Assembly: GCA_937981915.1 (NCBI GenBank)
Contig: CALJMD010000046.1
Coordinates: 1-43,217, forward strand
Direction: 5' to 3'
DNA: 43,217 nucleotides
Origin: an uncultured Acidimicrobiales bacterium
GTDB taxonomy: Bacteria; Actinomycetota; Acidimicrobiia; Acidimicrobiales; SZUA-35
Shown one piece after another: positions 17,305 through 25,894 of the stretch. The position numbers were made by a program, and so were the translations under genes. A model generated the notes under the pieces. It ran no database searches, was not told the DNA's origin, and saw nothing but the letters and a program-made list of their open reading frames with translations. Within the stretch, counting starts at the first letter, position 1; the number at the start of each line of letters is the position of its first letter.

Positions 17305-17718
17305 CTAGAGCACTCGATGTTGCAAGAGGAACTCGCCTAGGCCGTCCACGAGATCCAAAGCCAGTACGTCCCCTTTGGGGACCCATTTGGCCTCGTCGGC
17401 GTCGTCCGCAGCTACGGGCGGCGGAGTATCCGCTTCGACGGATGCTCGGAAGTCCATGATCAAAAAGTGATGGGTTGGCGACAGCCTCTCAACCCACCCA
17501 ACGAAGTCGCCGCAGACAACGGCTAGTCCCGTCTCCTCCAGCACTTCCCGCTCAACGGCAGCAGACATCGACTCGCCGGGGCGGACTCGTCCACCCGGTA
17601 GAGACCACTTACCTTGTCCAGGGGCCTGGCCGCGGACGATAAGCAGCAGATGATCGTCGCTCTCGACGACCGCGCCTACGGCAACCTCCACCGCTGCCGG
17701 AAGTTCAGAGCTCGTCAA
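17305..17718 (-). CDS. NUDIX hydrolase
   Basis: 137 aa; GGRVRPGESMSAAVEREVLEETGL matches the Nudix box GX5EX7REUXEEXGU. Confidence 0.95.
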   Translation of the reverse strand: MTSSELPAAVEVAVGAVVESDDHLLLIVRGQAPGQGKWSLPGGRVRPGESMSAAVEREVLEETGLAVVCGDFVGWVERLSPTHHFLIMDFRASVEADTPPPVAADDADEAKWVPKGDVLALDLVDGLGEFLLQHRVL

Positions 17719-18199
17719 GTTTGCGGTGAACCACGAGAAGACGAGCTTTCAGACCGAACGATTCAAAAAAGTTTTTGGTCTCTCGGTCTCCGGGAAGGGC
17801 ACGGCTATCGATTCCGAAACAACCCCGAGCTTTTGCCCTCTCGACCAGTTCGGTCATCACCGTTTCCCCGAGGCCAACGTGGCGAGCCTCAGGCTCCACG
17901 ACCAGATCTTCGACCACCGCCAGCAACCGACCGGGCTCAAGCTGTGAAATTGACATTAGGCCATACCCGAACGGGTAGCCGTCCAGCGCACCTACAACGA
18001 GTTCGTGGTCGTCGCTGGCAAGCGCCGCTTGCAAATGCTCTAGATGATCGCTTCCATTCAGAGAGCGGTCTTGTTCACCGAGTAGTCCGCCGCCGCGATT
18101 CTCCGCGACCGCTTCGATTTGACTTGCACGAATCTCGGCTATCGCTGCCAGGTCCTCTACCGAAGCAGAGCGGGCGAGCACCTCAAGATCGGCGGTCAT
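17705..18199 (-). CDS. GNAT family N-acetyltransferase
   Basis: 164 aa; LLAVVEDLVVEPEARHVGLGETVMTELVERAKARGC acetyl-CoA site. Confidence 0.88.
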   Translation of the reverse strand: MTADLEVLARSASVEDLAAIAEIRASQIEAVAENRGGGLLGEQDRSLNGSDHLEHLQAALASDDHELVVGALDGYPFGYGLMSISQLEPGRLLAVVEDLVVEPEARHVGLGETVMTELVERAKARGCFGIDSRALPGDRETKNFFESFGLKARLLVVHRKLDEL

Positions 18200-18747
18200 G
18201 AAGCAAGACGATCGATCTTGGAAAGAACCGTCTTCCGGTTTCGGTTAGCGCTCTCATACGCCCTCACCCGGCCGAGTTGCGCATCGGTGAGATCATCGAG
18301 CAGACCAACAATGTCCCGGGCCGTTAGATCGTCGTAGCCGGCGATAGGCAACGGAACGTCCTGCTGCGCAACAGTGGTGACGTCGTGGTCAACCTGCCCG
18401 GGCTCCGGCGAGGTCTCAGCCGATGAATCTCCGCCGTTGGGCGATTCGGACGATGCTTTAGCGGTCGGCGCCAAGCCAACCGAAGATCCGAGATCGGTCA
18501 GCGCATTGGCCAGCAGACCGAGAGCTGACTCTGCGACCTGGCTGGACTGGCGGTTGACCTGCTTCGAGCCTTGTTTTACAGCGAACTGCCCGACGAGTCG
18601 AGCGAGCTTGACTTGGGACTTTCCCCGCTTGATCAACTGCGGCAGAACAGTTTCGTACTCGTACAGCAAACCAATTGGAGCGTAGACAAGCAGCTCTATC
18701 AGCTGTTCGAGATCCGGAAGTTCGTTCTCGTTTGCCTGCTCATCCAT
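18196..18747 (-). CDS. Actinobacteria-type hypothetical protein
   Basis: 183 aa; N-term helical LLVYAPIGLLYEYETVLPQLIKRG; C-term YDDLTARDIVGLLDDLTDAQLGRVRAYESANRNRKTVLSKIDRL; 4-nt overlap with the GNAT gene. Confidence 0.7.
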   Translation of the reverse strand: MDEQANENELPDLEQLIELLVYAPIGLLYEYETVLPQLIKRGKSQVKLARLVGQFAVKQGSKQVNRQSSQVAESALGLLANALTDLGSSVGLAPTAKASSESPNGGDSSAETSPEPGQVDHDVTTVAQQDVPLPIAGYDDLTARDIVGLLDDLTDAQLGRVRAYESANRNRKTVLSKIDRLAS

Positions 18748-18794
18748 TGCTGTGCCTTCCTGTCGCTACCAGCCCGCCCGACAGACTCATCTAT

Positions 18795-18829
18795 AGCGGC
18801 TAATGCCGCTCAACGCAGATGTGGCGTTG
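18795..18829 (-). terminator. Two tandem perfect stem-loops 3' of the acidic Zn-ribbon gene
   Basis: AGCGGC-TAAT-GCCGCT (18795-18810) directly followed by CAACGC-AGATGTG-GCGTTG (18811-18829). Confidence 0.45.
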
Positions 18830-18858
18830 GGCACTCCAGGTGATGTTACGGAGCGGGG

Positions 18859-19335
18859 CTATCGACTCAGATCAATGTACTCGCCACAGTGGGGGCAGAG
18901 AGGCTCGGCCTGGCTTGCGATCTGCGTGCGATTGACAAGGAGGAAGCAATTCTCGCAGGGGAACTCTTCTCCCCTACGGCCCGCGGACTCTTCCTTGTCG
19001 GTTTCGCCGTCCTCGTCCTCGTCATCATCGTCGTCCGATGTCGCCAGGCGGTCTTTGAGGATTGCGTCTAGGTCGGCTTCGACGTCGTCAGGATCAAGTT
19101 CTTCGTCGTCGTCATCACTGTCATCAGCGACCTTGCGGGCACGAGGTTGACTAGACCCGTCGTCGTCATCTTCTTCGTCCTCGTCGTCGTCGATTTCCTC
19201 GTCGATTTCCAGCTCTGGATCTTCGATGTCGAGGGACTCTTCGTCCACATCTTCATCTTCGAGATCTTCGAGATCAGCATCCTCATCGGAGTCCTGATCC
19301 TCTGCGAATTCTTCGTCGTCGTTTTCGTCGATCAT
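18859..19335 (-). CDS. Extremely acidic protein with C-terminal zinc-ribbon (DUF4193-like)
   Basis: 158 aa; D/E-rich N-terminal ~110 aa; FPCENCFLLVNRTQIASQAEPLCPHCGEYI (CxxC...CxxC). Confidence 0.7.
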   Translation of the reverse strand: MIDENDDEEFAEDQDSDEDADLEDLEDEDVDEESLDIEDPELEIDEEIDDDEDEEDDDDGSSQPRARKVADDSDDDDEELDPDDVEADLDAILKDRLATSDDDDDEDEDGETDKEESAGRRGEEFPCENCFLLVNRTQIASQAEPLCPHCGEYIDLSR

Positions 19336-19526
19336 TGACTGGGCCTTGGCTCAAGAGTTGGGGGTTAACGCCAGCCGCCTGCGGCGGACTGGTTGCGAAG
19401 CGAGCGGTCGACAACAATGTAGCGACCAACGGCCGGACTCTAGCCTCTACGAGCCCAAATCCGTTGCTTAAGAGGATCTTTTTTCGTGACCGTGGTGATC
19501 TGAGAGACATCAACCGCCGGGCGTGT

Positions 19527-20534
19527 CTAACCCGCTTGGAAGTAGGGGCGTAGAGCGTTGACGTTGTCTACGTATTCGACGGTGTCGTCGTAGAGCCCGA
19601 CCGCTCGCACCGCGCCAGGACCCTGATAGTAAGCGGCTAGGGCAAGGTCCGTGCTGCCCATGTAGCCCGACAGCCAACTCAGGTACTTGGCGGACATCCT
19701 TATGTTGTCATCGGCGTTCCAACGATCGAGACCCGGCTCACCGATGAGGTCTGCGGCAATCCACTCGCCTGTCTTCGGCATGATCTGCCCTACGCCCACC
19801 GCCCCTGAGGAGCTCACAACGTCTGTCTGCCAACCGGACTCCCGGTACGCCACCGACATGAGTAGCGCTGGATCGACGCCATAATGGGCCGACCAGCGCT
19901 CGAACGAGGGAAGAAGGTTAAGGCGCTCCGGCGCAGCCATCAGCTTGGAAGGAAGCCGCTTGTAGGAAACGGTAGGCGACAATGCCGACACCGACGATCC
20001 TGCAGGCAGTTGAAGCGTCTGGCCGACCTTGATCACGTCGGCGTTGGTGAGCCCGTTCATCTCCACCAGGTCAGCGGTACTAATTCCGATCGACTTGGCG
20101 ATGACACTCAAACTGTCACCCGGCGACACCGTGTAGGAGGCCGGCTGCAGACTTGGAATCTGCAGCACCTGACCAACTCGGATCAGGTGAACGTTCGAAA
20201 TGCCGTTCGCAGCGGCAAGTTCGGTTAGCGCGATCCCGTGATCTCTGGCGATAATCGACAACGAGTCCCCGGAGCGAACTTCGTAGGATGAACCGACCGC
20301 CGGGGTGGTTGGATGGGCAGAGGCCGGCGTCGGTGCGGCGAAGAGGACCAGCGAGGCGGCGGTGAGCACAACCAGCGCCAGCAGTCGGCGAGAGAGTGAC
20401 GGCGCAGTAGGGCGCTCAAGAAAGCCAGAATCGAGCGTTTGGCGCTCGGACTGACTACCTACGGCTGGCGGATTAACAATGGACAAAATGGCCACGATGG
20501 CCTCCTGCAAAGACGGTGGGCCCAGAGGACCCAA
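19527..20534 (-). CDS. Secreted lytic transglycosylase with two LysM domains
   Basis: 335 aa; YEVRSGDSLSIIARDHGI and YTVSPGDSLSVIAKSIGI (LysM); SVAYRESGWQTDVVSSSGAVGVGQIMP (SLT). Confidence 0.93.
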   Translation of the reverse strand: MGPLGPPSLQEAIVAILSIVNPPAVGSQSERQTLDSGFLERPTAPSLSRRLLALVVLTAASLVLFAAPTPASAHPTTPAVGSSYEVRSGDSLSIIARDHGIALTELAAANGISNVHLIRVGQVLQIPSLQPASYTVSPGDSLSVIAKSIGISTADLVEMNGLTNADVIKVGQTLQLPAGSSVSALSPTVSYKRLPSKLMAAPERLNLLPSFERWSAHYGVDPALLMSVAYRESGWQTDVVSSSGAVGVGQIMPKTGEWIAADLIGEPGLDRWNADDNIRMSAKYLSWLSGYMGSTDLALAAYYQGPGAVRAVGLYDDTVEYVDNVNALRPYFQAG

Positions 20535-20540
20535 GGTTCC

Positions 20541-22163
20541 CTACCTTTGGACAGCGCTACCTGTCCGCTTTGCTTCTGCCCGTCTTTCAGCGTCCAACCT
20601 CTCCAGATCCGCCTCTGTTGAGTGGTTGACGAACGACATCATAGCCGCAATTGCCCGATGACCTGCAGTCTCAGAGATAAGTTCGTGCATCTGCTGTGCC
20701 ACAAGCCGATAAGCCGGGTGCCCCTGAGGGGTGGTCCGGAGCTCCAAGGTGTGCATGGCTGAGCGTGCATTCATCGTCATCGAGAAACGAACTCGATAAG
20801 CCAGCGACACCGCATAGGGTGCCTGTCCGACGAAGCCCTCCTCATGGAGCGTGTCATACAAGTCCGCTGAGCGGTCCATTGCATCATCAAACGCCGCGGT
20901 CAGACCGGCCTCGTCCACTAGCTCCGGTCGGGTGTAGCCGTGCCACGGGTTTAGCGCCTGCCACTCCACGGTCAGCATTCGATGCCGCTGAAGATCACGG
21001 AACGCTCCATAGTCGGCCAAGACGTCAAACCGGTAAAACGGCCTCTCTAGCGCACGACCAGGGCGGTGGCGGCGGTTATCACGCTCACCTACGTAGGCCC
21101 TCATAACCCGGATCCGATCCTCGACCGACATTAACTCCACTTGGCGGAGCAGATCAGACTCGGACACGTGGGTATAGGGGTACAACATGGCGGCGACCAG
21201 TTTGATCTCGGCGTCGGGATCGAAGTCGATCAGCTCGACCCGAGCGTCATCGTCATGTACGTCTGTCACCGTCAGCAGCTCATCGGCCACTGACTCCATG
21301 GCCAATCGGTTCTGTTCGAGGTAGGCCGTCGTCGCAACTCCACGGTCAGGGAGATCGACCCGCCGCACAAACGATGGAATGACTTTCCTGAGCTCCTCGA
21401 GCATCATGTCGGCGTAGGCTCGGGCCTCTGGAAGTGGATCGGCCCGCATGCGCAGCAGCATTTGTTCGTAGCTCTGTCCCGTTCCGTAGATACCAACGTT
21501 GGACTGCGCAGCAGCGGGCAAGATACCTCGGACTGCGTCCAAGGCTTTGGCCTTCGTGGCCGATCGGTAGACGAAGTCGCTATCCGACGGGTGCTTGGGA
21601 TTGGTCGTCCGCACGTAGTCGAGCGCGATCGGATACATCTCTGAGTAGGTGTCGAACTGCCGGTCCATCTCGCCGATGAACCGGGCACCGAGGGCCGATG
21701 ACAACACGCTGGGATCGCGGTAATACAGGTAGCGCCCGTTGCGCCTCAAATCATACGCGATGTAACGGGTCGACTGTTCCAGGTACGCGGCAAGCCTTCC
21801 CCACTCCAAAATCTTGGTGAGGAGATTCGAAGCCTGCTCACAGGCAAGGTGAACTCCACCCAGTTGGGCGACCGAATCATCACCGTATTCCAGGAAAACC
21901 CGGTCGTAGAGCTGCTCCGCCTTGGCCAAGCCGACTGTTGCATCGACGGACTCGTCACCATTGATGTCCAGGTCGCCGACGAACTCATCCAAGAACAGCC
22001 GCCGAAGCGATTTCGGCGAGCGCGAGTAACGGGCGAAAAGCGCGCCCTTCACCACCTCGGGCAGATTGACCAGGCAGAAAACCGGGCGATCAAGGTTTGT
22101 GAAGTATCGCCGAAGAACATCTTGCTCTTCAGCGCTGAACTCCTCGACATAGTACGTGGTCAC
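20541..22163 (-). CDS. Double-length ThyX-like FAD-dependent thymidylate synthase family protein
   Basis: 540 aa; half 1 EWGRLAAYLEQSTRYIAYD; half 2 FRDLQRHRMLTVEWQALNP and SMTMNARSAMHTLELRTTPQGHPAYR. Confidence 0.8.
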   Translation of the reverse strand: MTTYYVEEFSAEEQDVLRRYFTNLDRPVFCLVNLPEVVKGALFARYSRSPKSLRRLFLDEFVGDLDINGDESVDATVGLAKAEQLYDRVFLEYGDDSVAQLGGVHLACEQASNLLTKILEWGRLAAYLEQSTRYIAYDLRRNGRYLYYRDPSVLSSALGARFIGEMDRQFDTYSEMYPIALDYVRTTNPKHPSDSDFVYRSATKAKALDAVRGILPAAAQSNVGIYGTGQSYEQMLLRMRADPLPEARAYADMMLEELRKVIPSFVRRVDLPDRGVATTAYLEQNRLAMESVADELLTVTDVHDDDARVELIDFDPDAEIKLVAAMLYPYTHVSESDLLRQVELMSVEDRIRVMRAYVGERDNRRHRPGRALERPFYRFDVLADYGAFRDLQRHRMLTVEWQALNPWHGYTRPELVDEAGLTAAFDDAMDRSADLYDTLHEEGFVGQAPYAVSLAYRVRFSMTMNARSAMHTLELRTTPQGHPAYRLVAQQMHELISETAGHRAIAAMMSFVNHSTEADLERLDAERRAEAKRTGSAVQR

Positions 22164-22315
22164 TGACGCCGAGAGTAGGCGCTACGAGCGGCCTACTGGC
22201 GGACCGCTTCGAAGTTCTAGCAACAATATTTGACATCGATGCGTGAGGCTGGCCACTGGCGCCGACACGATCCCGCACGGTCAATGCAAAGTGAACGTCG
22301 GCCAGCCTAAAGTGC

Positions 22316-23554
22316 GTGCTGATGAGACTCGAATCGGTTACCTGCCATGTGACTTCTCCTCCCGATGGAATCGGGGGCGGCTACCTGCTTTTTGTCGAGC
22401 TCGAGACCGACAACGGCATCAGCGGCGTCGGCGAATGTTATGGCATCCCGTTCGGGGGTGACGTCGCGGCCCGGATGACCGAGGATGTATTTGATCGATT
22501 CATCGCCGGTGAAGATCCCCGCAACATCGAAGCGATGTTCCGTCGGGTCTACTCGGCAGGATTCACCCAACGGCCAGACGTGAGTCTCATGGGGGTATTC
22601 AGCGGTATCGAAATCGCCTGCTGGGACATTCTCGGTAAGGCATTGAATCAGCCTGTCTGGGGCCTGATTGGCGGCAACTTTCACTCGAAGTTAAGGACCT
22701 ACACCTACCTGTATCCACCCAGTGTCCACGACAAGACGCTGGACCCAGCCGATGACCCGGACGTCTATCATGACCCGGCGGCTGCCGCCGCACAGGCGCT
22801 CTACTACGTCGACCTCGGCTTCACCGCCGTCAAACAGGACCCGACAGGGCCATACAGCTTCCAAGGTGGCCGGGAACTCTCGCTGCCTGAGTTGAGTCGC
22901 TCAGTCGCCAACGCGGCCGCCATTCGCGACGCCGTAGGTGACCGGGCCGATCTTCTCTTCGGTACCCACGGTCAGATGAGCACCGGATCGGCTATTCGCC
23001 TGGCCCGCCAGCTGGAGGAATTCGACCCGCTGTGGTTCGAAGAGCCGTGTCCACCAGATCAGATGTCTTCGTTGGAACGAATCGCCAACTCGACCACGAT
23101 TCCTGTCGCGACCGGAGAACGACTCACCACTCGGGTCGAATTCCGGGCGGCGCTTGAGGCGGGAGCAGCGATCGTACAGCCCGACGTCGGCCGGGTTGGC
23201 GGCATCTGGGAGATGCGAAAAGTGGCGGCTCTGGCCGAGCTCTACAACGCGCTGATGGCCCCACACATCTACTGTGGACCGGTCGCTCATGCCGCAGCAG
23301 CGCAGGTTGGGTTCACCTGTCCGAACTTTCTCATCTTGGAGACGATTCAGACACCATTTCATCGGGACTTGGTCGTCGATCCCCTGCCGTGGGAGGACGG
23401 TTACCTTCCACTCACCGAACGCCCCGGCATCGGCGTGGAACTCAACTACGACACGCTCGCCGCCAACCCCTACCGCTCGGACCGCCCCCTACATCTCTCG
23501 ATGACCAACGTCCCATTGCCGTCTGACAACACCAAAACCGTCGACGAGCTTTGA
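22316..23554 (+). CDS. Mandelate racemase/muconate lactonizing (enolase superfamily) enzyme; sugar-acid cycloisomerase/dehydratase-like
   Basis: 412 aa; FTAVKQDP, FGTHGQMSTGSAIRLARQLEEFDPLWFEEPCPP, PVATGERL, QPDVGRVGGIWEMRK. ATG at 22322 is an alternative start. Confidence 0.88.
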   Translation: MLMRLESVTCHVTSPPDGIGGGYLLFVELETDNGISGVGECYGIPFGGDVAARMTEDVFDRFIAGEDPRNIEAMFRRVYSAGFTQRPDVSLMGVFSGIEIACWDILGKALNQPVWGLIGGNFHSKLRTYTYLYPPSVHDKTLDPADDPDVYHDPAAAAAQALYYVDLGFTAVKQDPTGPYSFQGGRELSLPELSRSVANAAAIRDAVGDRADLLFGTHGQMSTGSAIRLARQLEEFDPLWFEEPCPPDQMSSLERIANSTTIPVATGERLTTRVEFRAALEAGAAIVQPDVGRVGGIWEMRKVAALAELYNALMAPHIYCGPVAHAAAAQVGFTCPNFLILETIQTPFHRDLVVDPLPWEDGYLPLTERPGIGVELNYDTLAANPYRSDRPLHLSMTNVPLPSDNTKTVDEL

Positions 23555-23565
23555 GGCCGCAACCT

Positions 23566-24330
23566 CTACTGGGGACGATCGACCTTCGATCTCGACCGTT
23601 GACGAGCGCCCCAGGCCAGTTGTGCGTTCGCTCCCCCCGGCGGCCAGTAGCCGTCGCGCCGATACGCCCAGTACTCAAACGGGTTGTTGTAGTAGGCGAC
23701 AGTCTCGATGCTCGACCTCAGCGACCCTTTGGCAAAGGGCCAAACGACTAATCCGATAACAGCGCCGGAGACGAGCCAAACGGCGTAGATGAGCTGGAAC
23801 AGAGGCCCCAGCGTACGGCTCTGCCAGACATGCAACTCTTCATGTGCGGTCACGAAGCGGCGGCGGCGATCCGACGCTGGTGAGGCACCTCGCAACCCGA
23901 CATGGCCGCCCCCATTGCTGATGACGTTGCCGCCGGCCAAGGCGAACGTCCCCCGAAGTCGAACCCCACGGTCGTACACGTGGCGATTCCTCCTGTAGCT
24001 CTCCGATTCCAGATAGTCGGATCGGGGGACGAAGACGTTCACCGCGTGAAGCAGGAGCGCCTGTGTCGTCCCAACGACACCCCACGTTGAATCTAAGAGA
24101 GCGGCGAGCCAACCTTGCCATCTCCGCCAGTCGTAGATGCCGAAGAATCCAGACACCAGTCCGTTTAACGCGCCAAGCAAACCCAGCCAATTCTCAAGGC
24201 CGATAGCCGACCCTGCAATCCAGCCCGCTGCGCCGCCGAACGCGGCAGTGAGCCCAGTCTCGGCCAACCGCATCGCCCATGACCGTCGATCGGTCAACGC
24301 GACGGTCGGAAGACCTACCAACGGGCCCAC
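23566..24330 (-). CDS. Membrane protein with HExxH motif (putative membrane metallopeptidase)
   Basis: FVTAHEELHVWQSRTLGPLFQLIYAVWLV ... YNNPFEYWAY; hydrophobic N-terminal segments. Start uncertain (24390, 24330 or 24273). Confidence 0.6.
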   Translation of the reverse strand: MGPLVGLPTVALTDRRSWAMRLAETGLTAAFGGAAGWIAGSAIGLENWLGLLGALNGLVSGFFGIYDWRRWQGWLAALLDSTWGVVGTTQALLLHAVNVFVPRSDYLESESYRRNRHVYDRGVRLRGTFALAGGNVISNGGGHVGLRGASPASDRRRRFVTAHEELHVWQSRTLGPLFQLIYAVWLVSGAVIGLVVWPFAKGSLRSSIETVAYYNNPFEYWAYRRDGYWPPGGANAQLAWGARQRSRSKVDRPQ

Positions 24331-25172
24331 CCGATAGCGAGTACATCCATGATCATCGCCACCGAGATGTGGAGTAACGCCCCCCACCACACTGTCTTGG
24401 TCTTCAAGGCCAGGGTTCCCAGCACCAGACCGCCGACGATGGCGGCCACGGCTTCGATACCCGGCTTATCGAAGTGCAGCATGGTGTAGGGCACCACCAT
24501 GATGGGCACCGCCAACATCCCGGTCGAGCGAACGAGACCGTGAATTAGGAATCCCCGAAAGAAAAACTCCAAGGCAACAAACTGAGCGGCGTACAGCAAC
24601 CACCACACATACATTTGCGGCCACAACGGCTGGTTTACGGCAAGGTCAAGAAACGGATACTTGGCTTGGAAAGCAGCCGTGGTCGAGGCGACAGCAACAA
24701 ACGGGGCGGCAATTGCCAAGAGCACCAGATACGGAGCGACATCATCTCGTGATGGACGCAGCCCCAGACCGTAGTCGGCCAGCGAGCGTCGGAACACGAG
24801 CCGGATCAGAAGCGACGGGAGCACCACATAGCTCAAGATTTGCATCGACGCCCAGAAGATCAGACCGTTGAATCGACGATCATCGGACTCAAAGAATGCA
24901 TCCCCCAGTTGTAGCGACAGGCTTTCGAGCCCAACGCCGTTCACGACGTCAACGAACCAATTGGGTTGAGTGGTGGCACCAAAGTTCAACGCGGTCAGGC
25001 AGAGGGCCGCTGCGACCAGGACCAGAAAGGCCTCGGTCTCGGGTTCGACCATGCTCCCGGACTTCTTTGGCGTAGCCGAGCCCTCCAGCTGGAACTCCGC
25101 TGCTCTGTTGCGAGCCTCTCCGTACCAGCGGCGGGCCGACGGTGTTTGCGTTGCCGTCGGCGTCGCCGTCAT
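24315..25172 (-). CDS. CPBP family intramembrane protease-like protein
   Basis: Start ATG 25172 (MTATPTATQ...); polytopic; FVALEFFFRGFLIHGL, TMLHFDKPG, WWGALLHISVAMIMDV. Confidence 0.8.
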   Translation of the reverse strand: MTATPTATQTPSARRWYGEARNRAAEFQLEGSATPKKSGSMVEPETEAFLVLVAAALCLTALNFGATTQPNWFVDVVNGVGLESLSLQLGDAFFESDDRRFNGLIFWASMQILSYVVLPSLLIRLVFRRSLADYGLGLRPSRDDVAPYLVLLAIAAPFVAVASTTAAFQAKYPFLDLAVNQPLWPQMYVWWLLYAAQFVALEFFFRGFLIHGLVRSTGMLAVPIMVVPYTMLHFDKPGIEAVAAIVGGLVLGTLALKTKTVWWGALLHISVAMIMDVLAIGWARW

Positions 25173-25194
25173 CGAATCGGTCAGACCAGTAGAG

Positions 25195-25878
25195 CTAGTC
25201 GCCGGACCGTAGCGCTGTGACGTTGCCACGATACGCAGCGGGCCCATTACGGAAGGCGGCCGAGCCCGCAACCAGAACTGTCGCTCCAGCAGCGACGAGA
25301 GCTTGTGAATTCTCGGGCGTCACTCCCCCGTCCACTTCGATATCGATTGGTCGATCTTCGATCATCTGCGCCAGGCGGCGAACCTTCTCCAGCGCCGAGG
25401 GGATAAACGACTGTCCGCCGAAACCTGGATTGACCGACATGACCAGAATCAGGTCGACGCGGTCCAGAACCCACTGCACGGCTTCGGGAGGCGTGCCGGG
25501 ATTGAGCGATACGCCCGCTCGTTTGCCGAGATCACGGATTCGCTGCAGCGAGCGATCGAGGTGAGGGCCGGCTTCGGCGTGGACCGTGATGCCGTCACAG
25601 CCAGCCGCAGCGAACGACTCGAGATACGGATCCGCCGGTGCAATCATTAGATGAGCATCGAAGTAAAGGTCGGTTACTTTGCGAATCGACTCGATAATCG
25701 GGGGACCGAAGGTCATGTTCGGCACAAAGTGACCGTCCATCACGTCGAGGTGGATCCAGTCGGCGCCAGCCTGGTCCATCGCACTTACCTCGTCTCCTAG
25801 CGAGGCGAAGTCGGCGGACAAGATCGACGGCGCTATTCGAACCGGAACCTGCTCGCCTGTCAGTGCGTCAGTGGCCAT
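25195..25878 (-). CDS. rpe: Ribulose-phosphate 3-epimerase
   Basis: ATG at 25878, in frame with the longer [62 protein letters not shown]. Confidence 0.96.
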   Translation of the reverse strand: MATDALTGEQVPVRIAPSILSADFASLGDEVSAMDQAGADWIHLDVMDGHFVPNMTFGPPIIESIRKVTDLYFDAHLMIAPADPYLESFAAAGCDGITVHAEAGPHLDRSLQRIRDLGKRAGVSLNPGTPPEAVQWVLDRVDLILVMSVNPGFGGQSFIPSALEKVRRLAQMIEDRPIDIEVDGGVTPENSQALVAAGATVLVAGSAAFRNGPAAYRGNVTALRSGD

Positions 25879-25894
25879 CTCTAAATGATAGTTG

